A stretch of 64,000 nt of DNA from Sabellastarte sp. h YS-2021 (GCA_964017235.1 OZ024927.1:26927160-26991159); one strand, 5' to 3'; positions 32,869 through 44,019 are shown, counted from the first letter of the stretch. The notes: generated by a model from the letters alone, not told the origin. Translations and numbers: made by a program.

Positions 32869-33854
32869 ACCTCCCCTCAGATTCGAACACTAGCATCACA
32901 AGCAAAAGCAAGACTGAATGCTGCATATGCTGCATCCACGACCAAAGCTTACGACCACAAGTTCAGAGTCTTTGTGGCATTTTGTTGTTATGCATCTGTC
33001 AACCTCCATTTCTTGTCCTCTGAAATAATTTTAGCTTTTCTTGAGTTTCTCACCTTCAATAAAATCTCACACTCAGGTATTATTAATTTCCTTTCTGCTG
33101 TCAAAACAAAATTGTCAAACTTTGGCCTTGACATCTCTTGCTTTCAAGATCCTCGCATCAAAGTATACAACAAAGCTGTATTACGAAATTCTCAGTTTAA
33201 TCCTAACATCAAATCCATAATTGACATTCAAATGCTTACTAGGTTGGTCAGTCAGTGTGAAACCATGCATATGGGAGTCATTTTCAAAGCAGCCATTCTA
33301 ACCTCCTTCTTTAGTTTTTTAAGGATTTCTAACCTTGTTCCCCACTCCATGTCATCCTTCGATTATATGAAACAACTAGCAAGAGCTGATGTGATTTTTG
33401 CCCCCCCCCCCCCCCCCTGGAGCTCTCATTCTAGTAAAGTGGTCTAAAACCCTTCAATATCGTAACAAAATCAGAAATTAAAATCCCCTCCCTAGGGTCA
33501 TCCAGCATCTGTCCAGTAGCTGCATTACAAGCCATTCTCAAACTGTACCCAGGTTCCCCCAATTCACCCCTGTTCCAAGTAAAATGTTACTCCAGGTGGG
33601 TCCCCCTCACCGACACCAGGCTCAGGAAATTCGTGGGCAAACTTATTTTGACACTGGGGTGGGCACACAAAAACCTCACTTTTCACTCCCTCCGTCTTTC
33701 AGGTGCCACCTGGGCGTTTAATTCAAATATTCCCCTCCATCACATCCAAAGTCATGGCACCTGGACGTCGGAGGCAGTGTGGTCCTACATCACTCAGGAC
33801 CACAGGGCCTCTGATATGGTACCAACCACGTTTCAGCAACGTCTGTCCTCCTAG
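32869..33854 (+). pseudogene. Tyrosine recombinase pseudogene of copy C
   Basis: The N-terminal domain (STTKAYDHKFRVF) and the catalytic Arg segment FLRISNLVPHS are open to a 17-C homopolymer at 33401-33417, where the frame is lost. Beyond it LVKWSKTLQ, ICPVAAL, FHSLRLSG (His-X2-Arg), HGTW and WSYI (Tyr) are present in shifted frames, with another shift near 33470. The open C-terminal frame ends at 33854, just before B1. Confidence 0.88.
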
Positions 33855-33873
33855 TTACTTCTACTTGAGGCTT

Positions 33874-34424
33874 GGGGTCTCAAAAATGTAAATATATTAT
33901 CCCTATTTTGTCATTAACTAAATTAAAATAACAATAATCCAGATAGTATCTATTGTATGTACAGTATTGCTATTGTTAGTACTAAAAATTAAATTTAAAT
34001 AGTAATACTAATTCATTAGAACAGCTAACTCCTGACCTTGTAAAGGTCAATAACATTCACTCAGATACTATCTAGTGTATGTACAGTATTTCATTCTTAG
34101 CATGAAAAACTACATTGAAGTTAGTAAAGTATTTCATATTAACACTTAACTCGTGACCTTGTCAAGGTCAAAGTATTACATTTTCATATTTCACTTTTAA
34201 TAAATGTTATCAGTTTTATTCATCTTAAAATATAGTCACAGATCTTATCTGTAAGTTATTATTGGTGTTAAGGTCACCTTTAGAAAGCTTTTTGTGTGTA
34301 TGTAATGGAATTTAAGGTGACCTTAAAAGTTCAGTATGTAAATAGTCTTATAGTTGTAACATAGAATAAACTAATTTCCCCAATGTGTCGTTTACTTCCC
34401 TGGCTTCATAAACTAAGGCCACTG
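33874..34424 (+). repeat. Direct repeat B1 of copy C
   Basis: 551 bp from GGGGTCTCAAAAATG to AAGGCCACTG; identical to B2 except TAGTAAAGT versus TAGTATAGT. It contains AATAAACTAATTTCCCC near the right end as a polyadenylation-type signal and paired GACCTTGTAAAGGTC words. Confidence 0.95.
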
Positions 34425-34605
34425 TGGGAAGGTGACATCTTGGGTGCCACCTTATTCAGTGGCAGTATGCTTCAGTTATTCTTGTCTAAGATGTGATTGG
34501 TCACCTTTGACCTGGTTACCCATAGTTTTCCCCCTTATTTTCATGTAACCTCAGTTTAAAACTAAAACTTGAAGAGGCTACATGCCATTTTAAAACTTTT
34601 ACTTT
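34425..34605 (+). repeat. A2 repeat of copy C
   Basis: Copy of A1, starting directly after B1 with TGGGAAGGTGACATC. The B1/A2 junction mimics joined element ends. Confidence 0.93.
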
Positions 34606-35887
34606 CCCTCTCCCCACCCTTTAACCAAAGAAAAAAAAAAAAGCTCACAAGTGTTATTGTAGTTTCAGATTATGGACCATTGCTAACCATCAAAGTATGG
34701 GATACAGTGCATTCAACCTGCGTATCATCTGAGTGGTAGCCCACTCCTTCAGCATCTTGGTGTGATGTCTATTGGCAGGGTTACATCGCCTCTGCCTCTT
34801 TGTCCTCCAGCTTCTCAAGGATTGTTGCTCTCCTTCTGTCATTCCCCAAGTGGTGGGTCGCTGGTTGCCCTCTGGTGGGGGCCTGGATGGGAGCTAGTTG
34901 CTTGCCTTAGAGACACAATATGTAATCTCAGTTATCTTATAAGTAAATGCTAGTTTTGCTTCTGTAGAGAGTAACTTGGTATCTGTGGTGTGAAGCTGTG
35001 TTAATGGACAATAAATCAATTTGTGGGCTGCAACTGCAGTGTAATCCTAGTGAAATAATAGTATGTTGAAATTTAAATGGTAGCTATAGCATGTAATACT
35101 TAGGTCTTAAATATTGATCACACAGTGGTGATCAAGTGAAGTAGTCTAAACGGCATAGCATTTACATAAAGGTTGAATTACAATTGTAGCAAAAGTCGTA
35201 AACCTTTGTTGCCCCTTGTTTTAGGGCATGATTATCTCCACTCTTAAATGGAAATATGTAGCACACTATAAGTGGTAGAAATAATACAGTAATAGTAATA
35301 GCACAATTTAAGTAAATGTTGTATTCTTCATGAATACATTGTACATGTTACCGTATTAAAAAACAAAAAAAATTTTTTTTTAGTGTGACTCACAGTACAT
35401 GAGCACATAATTCAATTCCTGCTTTGAAGAAAGAGTCTTTAGGTCTCATCATGTAATCATGGCCACTGGGTGGTTTAGAAGGCAATAAGCAGGTCATGCA
35501 TCTATTTATAATGTTAAAAATGTACGTGTATATGTTGCTGTTCATGTAACTTTAAACTAGTGTACACATTTTAAAAACAAGAAAATTTTTACATTGTAAC
35601 TATTTTATGTATGTCAAATCAGGTGTCAGCGAAGATTGGAGATAAGGGGGTCGTATTGCTCGATCCAGTAAGGGTTTATATATGTTGAGCTAGGTATCTT
35701 GGTCCTGATTTTAATCTAATTAATCTTATGTATTTTACTCAGTTTTAGTCATTTCTTTACAAATTTTTAGTTCATTGTTATTATACGAAGTTGCTGTGTG
35801 TCAAACCTCATATAGTAGGGTTGTCATATTTCATCTCACTTTTGATATTGTTTGGGAGTGTCTTACAAATATTTTGTAACATAGCAA
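34606..35887 (+). other. Unique region X of copy C
   Basis: 1.28 kb between A2 and B2 without a recognisable ORF. Parts are shared with copy F, including CTCCCCACCC at the start and the hairpin block near 35640-35715 (GGTCCTGATTTTA). The hairpin is at 35648-35666: GGGTCG - TATTGCT - CGATCC. Confidence 0.7.
35648..35666 (+). promoter_or_regulatory. Conserved X-region hairpin, copy C
   Basis: 6-bp stem GGGTCG/CGATCC with one G-U pair and 7-nt loop TATTGCT, followed by CAGTAAGG. The equivalent stem in F is fully Watson-Crick. Confidence 0.55.
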
Positions 35888-36438
35888 GGGGTCTCAAAAA
35901 TGTAAATATATTATCCCTATTTTGTCATTAACTAAATTAAAATAACAATAATCCAGATAGTATCTATTGTATGTACAGTATTGCTATTGTTAGTACTAAA
36001 AATTAAATTTAAATAGTAATACTAATTCATTAGAACAGCTAACTCCTGACCTTGTAAAGGTCAATAACATTCACTCAGATACTATCTAGTGTATGTACAG
36101 TATTTCATTCTTAGCATGAAAAACTACATTGAAGTTAGTATAGTATTTCATATTAACACTTAACTCGTGACCTTGTCAAGGTCAAAGTATTACATTTTCA
36201 TATTTCACTTTTAATAAATGTTATCAGTTTTATTCATCTTAAAATATAGTCACAGATCTTATCTGTAAGTTATTATTGGTGTTAAGGTCACCTTTAGAAA
36301 GCTTTTTGTGTGTATGTAATGGAATTTAAGGTGACCTTAAAAGTTCAGTATGTAAATAGTCTTATAGTTGTAACATAGAATAAACTAATTTCCCCAATGT
36401 GTCGTTTACTTCCCTGGCTTCATAAACTAAGGCCACTG
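35888..36438 (+). repeat. Direct repeat B2, right end of copy C
   Basis: Second copy of the 551-bp repeat ending AAGGCCACTG at 36438; the flank ACTAAGGGTTACC differs from what follows B1. Confidence 0.95.
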
Positions 36439-37477
36439 ACTAAGGGTTACCATTCAACGATTTTATGACAATTTAAAACAAGGAATCCTGGCTGAGTTTT
36501 TGAGTGTACCAGAAGAAAGATCAAACAACAGACATCATTAAGTACAAAGTTTCTGACAACAAGTCCTTGTACATTTAGGACATGGCTTTATACTGAGAAA
36601 AGCAATCTTCACATCACACTACATTTCATCACATCTGACTTTAGGTCTGATTTGGACTACACCCAACAGTTCCAACACATTAGAATTCCCTTGTTTCATT
36701 GTCATTAGTTTACATCCAGTCTACCCTGATAATGTAGTCCTGAGGACAATAATTGGGTTGCATGATTAAACTTTATGCATGTGACAGTTGGGAGTGAAAG
36801 TGAGATGTTAATCTGTTAACTATGAAATGTTAACTATGTTTAAAACCCTTTACGAGTAAGTATTTTTGTTTCTAGTATTCACGACCGATCATTACAACTA
36901 ATATGTATGGCTCATTTTACAATAGGACATAAGCCAAATTTAGACTTAAAGTTAAGACTTTTGTTATAGGAAAAGTGTTTTCTCTTTGACTCAATGGATT
37001 ACACAGCTAAGTCTAAGCTTTTTGCTGGCGCTAAGTCTTGTGCTTAAAATTAAGTTCACCTGGGAGTGGGTTCAACTTTTTAATACAATGGCTGATAATA
37101 AAGTATAATTATATAGAACTCCTTTAAAAAGTAATACATTAAGGTTTTATGTGATTGCAAGATCTTCCATTGCAGAACAGATTAAAGGCATCAAACAGAG
37201 GATATATGTGCGATATATGTCAATGGTAGTATTATTTTGCATTTAGGTAAAAGTAAATTGTCCAACAAGAGCCCTCAGAAGGGAGCTGAGTCCAGATTTT
37301 GCAAAATTTTTGCACAAGATTGGAGCAGGGTATTGCTGCATTAATTTCTATGCTAACATAAATGATAAAGTTGCTTCAGAATCAAGGATATTGACCTTAT
37401 CCTGCCCAAATTTGAATCACATTTTTCCTTGTTTTAGTTTCATTATGATCTATGTAATTCTTTTTGAGTCATGCTGT
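36439..37477. other. Intergenic sequence, nothing recognised
   Basis: AT-rich with no domain-bearing ORF. Words such as GCTAAGTCT recur loosely. Confidence 0.5.
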
Positions 37478-37713
37478 ATTTTATTTATTTATTTGTGGCT
37501 TTAAGTCGCTTTCAACACTGTACAGGTCATATCACGACGGGTAGTTGGAAGGACAGAGGAAACCAGTACATACAGTTGGTCAAGGTTCTGTACTGTAAAC
37601 TGCCGACCAACGGCAAGCAACTACCAGCTGTCCCACTTGAGACCGTGCTGGGAACCGAACCCCGGCCTCAGAGGTGGGAGGCGAGAGTGTTACCAGTCTG
37701 CCACCATGGCCCC
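37478..37713 (-). mobile_element. tRNA-derived SINE, type 1
   Basis: Reverse complement: tRNA-like head GGGCCATGGTGGCAGACTGG (A box TGGCAGACTGG), B box GGGTTCGGTTCCC, body with CAGTTTACAGTACAG and GTCGTGATATGACCTGTACA, and AATAAATAAATAAA tail. Same family as 14913-15118, here with the full head. Confidence 0.85.
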
Positions 37714-37796
37714 TGAGTTGTGCTGTAAACAAACTTACAAATAAGAATGAGCAATATTCTTTGCAAAAAAATTGTGAAGTAATGAAACAGCTCAAA

Positions 37797-37941
37797 GATG
37801 TTGTTTTACACCCTTTAAACAGCCAGGATCATATGGGAGCAGGTCTTTAGCATTTGTCACTTGTGGGAGTCGAACCCACACAGAGGTGATAGCCTGTGAT
37901 TAGATTCCAAACTTACAAACCACTAAGTCCTCGTGGAGCTT
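37797..37941 (-). mobile_element. tRNA-derived SINE, type 2
   Basis: Reverse complement carries GAGGACTTAGTGGTTTGTAA (A-box region), CACCTCTGTGTGGGTTCGAC and TCCCAC (good B box), then a body with CCTGGCTGTTTAAAGGGTGT. The copy at 49685-49835 shares TCACAGG, CACCTCTGTGTGGGT and the CTGGCTGTT tail part. The cloverleaf is not convincing as a functional tRNA. Confidence 0.7.
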
Positions 37942-39141
37942 CCAATGAAACAGAAAAAGATCTGGTTATTTCATAAAGTAGTCTAAACCTGGTTAGATAA
38001 GCCATCCATTGTGACATCTATTTAAGCCCAAGACTTAACTAAGACTCAAAGGGCTCAAATCTAAATTAGTGACTTTGCGAAAACCTTGGCTAAATTTAAG
38101 AGTCCCTGTGAACTGTACCAGGTTTAACTAGAGTAGATGAGATTATGGCATAAACGTTCATTGACTAATACAAATAGGTGAATTTTTCACATCCGAAAAA
38201 ATGTGGTTGTTTTGAAACCAAAAGATCATCTAGATTTGAATAGAATTATAGGTATATGGACAATTTGTGTCCATATATGAATGTTTGAAGACAGTGAACC
38301 AATTCTTCTGTGCATGTTTGAAAATGTAAAGTTATCTAGTTGGGTTCAAGTGGGAATATAATATAATTCGTAGTCAACTGGTAAATACACAGATACTAAT
38401 AATAATACTAATAATAATCTGGACCAGAATTAACGTAGTATTCACTAATAAGCTCGCTTTATGTATGGCTCAACTTTTGGCTTAAATTTGATCCACTAAG
38501 GTATGTGGTTAATTTTTTGGATCAAATATGGCGTAACACTCCAATCTCATTGGACAGGAACCGAAAACAGCTCAACTTTTTGAGAAGTTAATCTTTTCTC
38601 TGTGAATACTAATTTGAGCTAATTCTCAGTTTGATTTTATTAATAGTTCAACTGATTTATTCACTGAGCTTAATCCACCTTTGTAAATCCAGCCCGCAGA
38701 ATCCAACACCACGATGGAAGGTAAAAACTTGAAACAGTTTGAAACGTTTGTGTTTGTGGCAAGAGAAAGCAACTGTATGCAAAGTTTACTGATATGAGTG
38801 TGAATGTACATGAAGGAAGGAGGAATTATAATAAAATACCCAGAAATGTAGGCAATATCGCTTGTAGTGTGACTGATGCATAACTATTAAATTAAATATG
38901 ATCTGAGGTATCATTTCAGACAAGTGAACTAGTAACAGATACAAACCACAGTAGAGTTAATACAGATTAGTTTGAATAGCATTTGTGATATTTGATTTTC
39001 TATAATAAGAAGAGTATTTAATCTACCCAAAGTACTTTGATACTGGAACACGGCAGTGCATTAATGAAAAGAATTAAACAGAAGTATTTTATAAGATGTA
39101 TAGGTAATGTAAAAATGAAGCTAAACTAGAAGGCATTGGTA
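37942..39141. other. Intergenic sequence, nothing recognised
   Basis: AT-rich with a short AATAAT-type run near 38396-38416. No coding signal. Confidence 0.45.
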
Positions 39142-39556
39142 CAGTCTACGAGCTCATGAGGTTTGCAGAAAGAATACACTTCGTTCAACATTTGGAGATT
39201 TATTTAGTTACACCACTACCCTTGTTAACATGCACTTTAAGATTAACCTTAACTACATGACCTGTTGCTATCAGGTTAATTGCACACATTTTAATTTAAG
39301 GTAACCCTAACTGCATGGATTTGGTTAGACTATTCTACACCCTTACCCTTGTTAATTTTTGCACTTTCAGATTAACCTTAACCATGACCATCTGTCCACT
39401 TGACTAAACGTCTGGGAGTTGAAGTTAAGGTAACCCTAACTGCATGAACTATGTTAGACTACCATCTATGTCCTTACTTTCTACACTATGTACATTGAAT
39501 GAGAACTAGTTAAAATCAGCCAAACGTCAAACTTAGTGTCTGTATGTGTAGTAAAT
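39142..39556 (-). repeat. B-type right-end region of copy D with 129-bp duplication
   Basis: Two tandem units of about 129 bp are marked by GGTAACCCTAACTGCATG at 39300 and 39429 (+ strand). TAACTAAATAAATCTCC near the right end provides an AATAAA-type signal. The right boundary at 39142 is by analogy (ACTG as in C and F). Confidence 0.6.
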
Positions 39557-40503
39557 TTAGTTCAGTAGAGATTGAAAAGTCCTGGCCACAGAGCCTTCTG
39601 CAGCCGGAGTCTTCACCAAGTATCTCCAAATGGCGTCAGAACGCCAGCCTCCATGTGTCTTTTTGTGATCCAGGTTGATGTCATTGTCCAAAGCCCAGCA
39701 AGCTCCTGACCTTCTGAAGGTGTGGTAGCCATATTCCCCCGGTGAAAGACCCAGGGATTTTATGGATTTCCTGAGGACAGAACGAACCCTGTGAGCAGTT
39801 AGAATGCTGGGTGAGCCCTGGGTTGAGACTAGAAACAGGGGCCTGTCATGATCAGAAGCGTTTCTGGACACTCTTTTTCTGAGAGCCCTGACAGGGCATA
39901 TGCTGGCACCAGACAATTCTGGCAACTGCACTAGGTGTGATTGGCCTGAGATCTGCATACTTTTTGAGCATTTTGTTATCACGTGAGCCCCAGGGGGCCC
40001 CCATATTATGTCCCCATGCATCAAGAACCATGATGGTGAGAATCCTGTTTTCGCTGATGGTACCAGAGTGGAAAGGCGGTAAAATCCAAAGAAGCCCATT
40101 AGAAAAATTGCTTTGTACACCTCCCTGTCTGTGGTATGGTCCAGAATCTGTATTGACAGTCGTAGTTGACTAATGGACAAGGTGCCTTTAATCTTAACGG
40201 AAAGCGGGGCGTTGTATGCTACAGCCCTAATGGCCCGCTTAACAAGGCGATTTTCCAGAATGCTTATGTCCATGTGGACTGTCACATGGTTCGTCAGGGT
40301 AGGGGCCCTCAGGCCCTGCTGGGCTAGGTATTCCAGAAACAGCGTAACTGACTTCAGAGCATCTGGCTTATCTTGACGTGTGTGAATGAGAAAGGCTAAG
40401 TACGATCTAAACTTCAGGTTGTAAGCTGCCAGAGTACGCGGTCTGAATGCTCTGTTAACCCTTGCCCTGAAGTCTGCTGACAGCCTATCCACCACTGTGT
40501 TAC
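39557..40503 (-). CDS. Tyrosine recombinase of copy D
   Basis: About 315 codons, uninterrupted. The N-terminal core-binding part (AFRPRTLAAYNLKFRSYL) precedes the catalytic domain: Arg in FYRLSTLVPS, CSKSMQ strand, CPVRALR, His-X2-Arg in YHTFRRSG, HGGW, and nucleophile Tyr in IWRYL. The full catalytic set is present, so the protein may be active although its gag and RT are broken. The frame resumes two nucleotides after an AG acceptor at 40504; the GTG at 40495 is not a convincing start. Predicted role is integration of the circular element DNA. One oddity is Lys in HKKTHGGW. Confidence 0.88.
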
Positions 40504-40530
40504 CTGTAATGTAGATGAAAAGCTACGTTA
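40504..40530 (-). promoter_or_regulatory. Candidate 3' splice site, copy D
   Basis: RT stop TAA (40533-40531) is followed by 27 nt ending TTTTCATCTACATTACAG, a good pyrimidine tract and AG, then GT and YR codons AAC ACA GTG. Same phase as in the other four copies, although YR is here in a different frame relative to RT than in A and B. Confidence 0.65.
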
Positions 40531-42653
40531 TTATATGTTAAAATCTGGTTGTAACCATTCAATGTTAATGTCATGCCATTCACAGACTGATAAAAACTGT
40601 ACAACGCTGCTATTTGAATATTTAAAATGAGACCATCTGGAAAGAACGTCAGCATAAACATTGCAGACACCTTTAATATGCTTAACAATTAACTTAATGT
40701 TGTATTGGGCCTTGATCAGCCAGAGTGTACGAGCTGTGGCCACCAGGAAGGGGTCGCGACTGCTACCACTGTTTAATACACTCACCACAGCAGCATTGTC
40801 GCAGTGAACTGTCACAGAAGAATTTGCCCACGATTGTCCCCAAAGTCGCAGCGCGACCATGACGTTGAGCATTTCGAAGTGTACAATTGTGAGGGAGAGC
40901 CTATAACAGTAGGGTATTTCACAATGGTAAACCTATCCCCATGAGGCAAGTGTCGACGTATAGTTCCGTGCTGCCCTCGCTGCGTTTGTGTATCTTTGTG
41001 ACGCCATTGAATCTGTGCATAAACGACCTAATCCATTGGATATCTCTGAAGAACGCGTCCCCCAGCTTGATATTTCTGTTGTGAGGGCAATTCCTGAGAA
41101 CCTGCAGGATGCGGTTGACAAATAGCCTGGAGGGCTCTATGCACTTGTGCAGGTAAAGCAAGTGTCCGAGTAACTTTTGCAAACCTTTCCTGGATGCATG
41201 CGTTCTTGTGGCTCACATGTCACATAGCTGCTTGACCTGTAGCATCTTCTCTGCTGGTATTGTTAACGTCATCGTGAGCGCATTTATGCAGATCCCCAAA
41301 CATGTGAGTTCTTGGGTAGGCGTTGCGACCTTGTCCGCGTTGATGGGTAGACCAAGTGACGTGATGAGGTTCCATAAAGATAAAAACGCGCTGTTTGCTG
41401 TGTTCGGGGGGGCGACTCCCACTATGTCGTCCAAGTAGGCGCACGTCCAGTGGCCTGCTTTTGCCAGGAGGTGTGTGACGCTATGCGTAACTAATTGGCA
41501 TGCGGACGCACCTGTTTTCAGGCCAAAGGGAACGCTTACGTCGACGTAACGAGCTCCCCTCCATGACAGTCCGAGCACTGGAAAATCCCGGGGGTCTGTC
41601 CTTAAATTACAATAAGCTCTTTTCAAGTCGATTTTATAGAGCAGGGACTGGTCACCAACTGTGAGTATCTGTTGCACTATGTGGTCAATGGTGGGGTATT
41701 TCAATGAGCAAGTATTTCCATCAAAGTGATTGTCTGTGATGCAATTATTCACACTGTCACCCAGAGGCCAGGATAGGTCCACGATCAACCTACGAGTCGA
41801 ATCTGGCTTGGGGCGCGTCATCATGGGGGACATATGCATCTGCGCAAAGGGGTCGTTTTGAAATGGCCCAACCAAAGCTTTATACTTAACTTCTGTTGCT
41901 ATGTAAGCGTCTACAGCTTCTGGGAACTTATTTGCTGACGCGTGATTATCCACCTGTTGATTATAGTTGAAGTTTTCATAGTCCAGACCCACAGGGAACC
42001 CGAATTGTAGGTAGTTCACCACTCTGCTATACTTGTAGTTTGCCAGTAACGACTTCCACAAAGGGATGTTCAACTGCAACACGACCTGGACCCGAGCCCC
42101 CAAGTAATTAGGTTTATTGTGCTTTGATACTTCTTTGTGGGCCAATTGCATCCACTCTGCCATGTCTGCGTGTTCAATGATCTGGCAAGAACAGCCAGGT
42201 TCTTTGTGAAAGTTACCCCCCCCCCCCCGACTGTGGAGGCCGTGGTGGTTCTATTTCACTTGAGTAATCATCTGAGTTGTAACTCGTGTCACTGATATGG
42301 CAGTACGAGCTGGCACTAATTAAAGCTGACATGTTGTTATACCCACTGACTGTGGATATATCTTGGACTGTTTTAATTGGCGTGAGGTTAATTACACTGG
42401 CTTGTTACTCCTCGTTGTTGGCCCTTAGCTTTTTATCCGTCAAATTATTGGACATAACTTTGTCTGCTGTGTCCCTATTTACAATACTTGAATCATGAAA
42501 GAATGTAGAATTTCCTGGTACATCTCTCCCACCTGTCACCAAGCCCGTTGTTTTTGTGCGACACCCAAAACTGGTACATTCGTTTGCGTGCCTTGTAAAT
42601 TCACATATGTTGTCCAGTTTGCACCATTTGCAGTTGCAGTGTATGTGCTTCAA
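40531..42653 (-). pseudogene. pol: RT-RNase H of copy D, broken
   Basis: Linker 42653-42405 lies in a different frame from the RT core, and a 13-C/G run (42216-42228) lies between. The core from 42163 has MSPMMTRPKPDSTRRLIVDL, YKIDLKRAYCNL (first Asp), VPFGLKTGAS and CAYLDDIVG. It meets an in-frame TGA at 41215-41213, resumes with LLGHLLYLHKC in the same frame, then shifts near 40925. RNase H keeps VDTCL, the MLNVMVALRLW segment, HCDNAAVV and VYADVLSRW. The YLDD motif and the overall sequence distinguish it from the YIDD group in this window. Confidence 0.88.
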
Positions 42654-42705
42654 GAAGGCTTGAATGTAACGAGGCTCAGTGGATGTGAGGGAGACTACCT
42701 GGGTT

Positions 42706-43842
42706 TTAAATTCGCTGCTTCTCAGAGGATTGGTTGGCCATACGTTTGGCCCTATTGCATTTCTCCTCGGGGTGGGGGTAGTGACGTTTCACAGCCCTGT
42801 GGCATGCAAAGCATGCATGTTTGTATGTGATACGACCTTCTATGTGGTCCCTGTTGTGGTTGCAATTCCCCTCGTTGAAATGTTTACAGATTCAAACCTG
42901 ATCCTCGCTATTGCTGTTGCTTTGGTTTTTCAGCGCCCTCTGAGTGAATCTCTGCCTTATCCTGTCTATCTGTGTTAGGTCCCCCCATGTTGCATGCCCC
43001 CTCTCGATCTCAGTTAGGACAGCAGCGTGTGCCCTCTTCGCGGTTGCCCAGTTCAACTCCAGGGCATCCTGCATTAAGTGACCTTGGTATTGTAGCATGT
43101 GTGTCCTGACATGTGGATCACTCTCTTCCAGAATGCATCTTGAGAAACCTTGGATCCACTGGTACACATTGATATCTTTATATGTGGGTATCTTCAGGTT
43201 GTCCCCTACTGCACAAAATTCGTGTGGCCAGTATACGTGTTTTTTGACCTTTTGGTCACCTAGCCGATACCTTCCCGATTTTAACTTGTTAGACGTACCT
43301 ATATCCTCATCTCGTGCCATGTCTTTGTAATGCCTCAGCCGCTTATCCACCTCTGCCTGCACTCTGCTATTGTGTTTTAAGTGTTCTAGGGATGGCAGGG
43401 AACACGCCCGATAACTGGCTTGGCCTGTATGGTGACTGTGTGAGAGGCTGGCCCTCCTTGGGCAGCTGTGAGCTGAGGGTTGTGAGAGCAGTGGTAAACT
43501 TGTGCTACCTTTATTTTCTTGTTGGTCTAACCTTCTTTCCAAGTCACTAAATTTGTCCATCATCGAGCTGAGTCTTTCCATGATGTCTGCATTTGTTGGT
43601 TGCTTGCGCTTTGTCACTTTGTGAGGAGCTGCACTGTCCGATATGGTCCCCGGGTTTGTTTTGCTACCACTTGCATCTACGTTACCGAGGTCCATGACCT
43701 GTTGGCTAACATTCTTACTTACTGTTTGTTTATCCTTCTTTGTTTTTGAACGCGGGCAAGAAGCTCCCACTGGGGGCTTGTACCTTTGCTTGCATCTCAC
43801 ACAAGCTACCTTTCCTCGTGTATTATATCCAGTGGTAGACAT
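42706..43842 (-). pseudogene. gag: Gag-like protein of copy D, one nonsense codon
   Basis: ATG at 43842. The N-terminal cluster CVRCKQRYKPPVGASC parallels the N-terminal Cys cluster of copy C. A heptad-like segment (MERLSSMMDKFSDLERRLDQ), Ser-rich linker, KLKSGR and capsid-like QWIQGFSRCILEESDP follow. A TGA at 42894-42892 interrupts it just before the C-terminal finger ICKHFNEGNC (C-X7-C) and YKHACFACH; the frame then closes at 42706. No A AAA AAC heptamer is visible near the end, unlike A, B, C and E. Confidence 0.85.
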
Positions 43843-44019
43843 ATTTTTTATAATACACTAAAAGGAAAAGTTCTTAAGATCCAATTTTTGGAATCACTGT
43901 TGCTTGTTAGAATTCAAATTTCAAACTGACCAATGATGGCCACTGATATGAAAGTGAGGCTAATAACTTAAGTGAACACTAGGAGTCCTTAAGGTAGGCC
44001 CGTACATACACGCTTCCCA
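43843..44019 (-). repeat. Left terminal region (A1) of copy D
   Basis: Begins TGGGAAGCGTGTATGTACGG then GCCTACCTT, aligning with F (TGGGAAGGTAGC...CGGGTGCTACCTT). The right stem arm CTACCTT is kept, the left arm has changed, so the terminal hairpin is weak here. Confidence 0.5.

Larger units (their letters stand above)
28936..36438 (+). mobile_element. Copy C: structurally complete split-direct-repeat YR retrotransposon
   Basis: A1 (28936-29116), gag, RT-RH, YR, B1 (33874-34424), A2 (34425-34605) directly abutting B1, unique X (34606-35887), B2 (35888-36438). B1 and B2 are 551 bp each; I see a single mismatch. A1 and A2 are 181 bp with two or three mismatches. B1-A2 thus equals the junction expected of a circle joining the right and left ends, as in the Ngaro/PAT replication model. 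The coding region carries about eight disabling lesions, so this copy cannot encode its own machinery. No target-site duplication is apparent, as expected for a recombinase. Confidence 0.92.
39142..44019 (-). mobile_element. Copy D: divergent YR retrotransposon lineage
   Basis: Minus strand: left terminus TGGGAAGCGTG at 44019 (as TGGGAAGG in C and F), gag (43842-42706), RT-RH (about 42653-40531), YR (40501-39557), B-type end to about 39142 (ends CGTAGACTG). Only one B repeat and no A2-X section follow. The protein sequence is clearly apart from A/B/C/E (YLDD active site), and the coding DNA is more GC-rich than the surroundings. Gag and RT have nonsense and frameshift lesions; YR is open. Confidence 0.8.

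Noticed and set aside
28936..36438. DIRS1-type element with inverted termini
   Set aside because: Ends are split direct repeats (A1...B1-A2...B2), no inverted terminal repeats and no methyltransferase-like domain were seen.
37850..37945. Functional tRNA gene (minus)
   Set aside because: Head continues into a body shared with another copy at 49685; SINE, not tRNA.
42706..43842. -1 frameshift site at the gag end of copy D
   Set aside because: No A AAA AAC near the stop; a TTTAAAA string overlaps the stop but is not in slippery phase.
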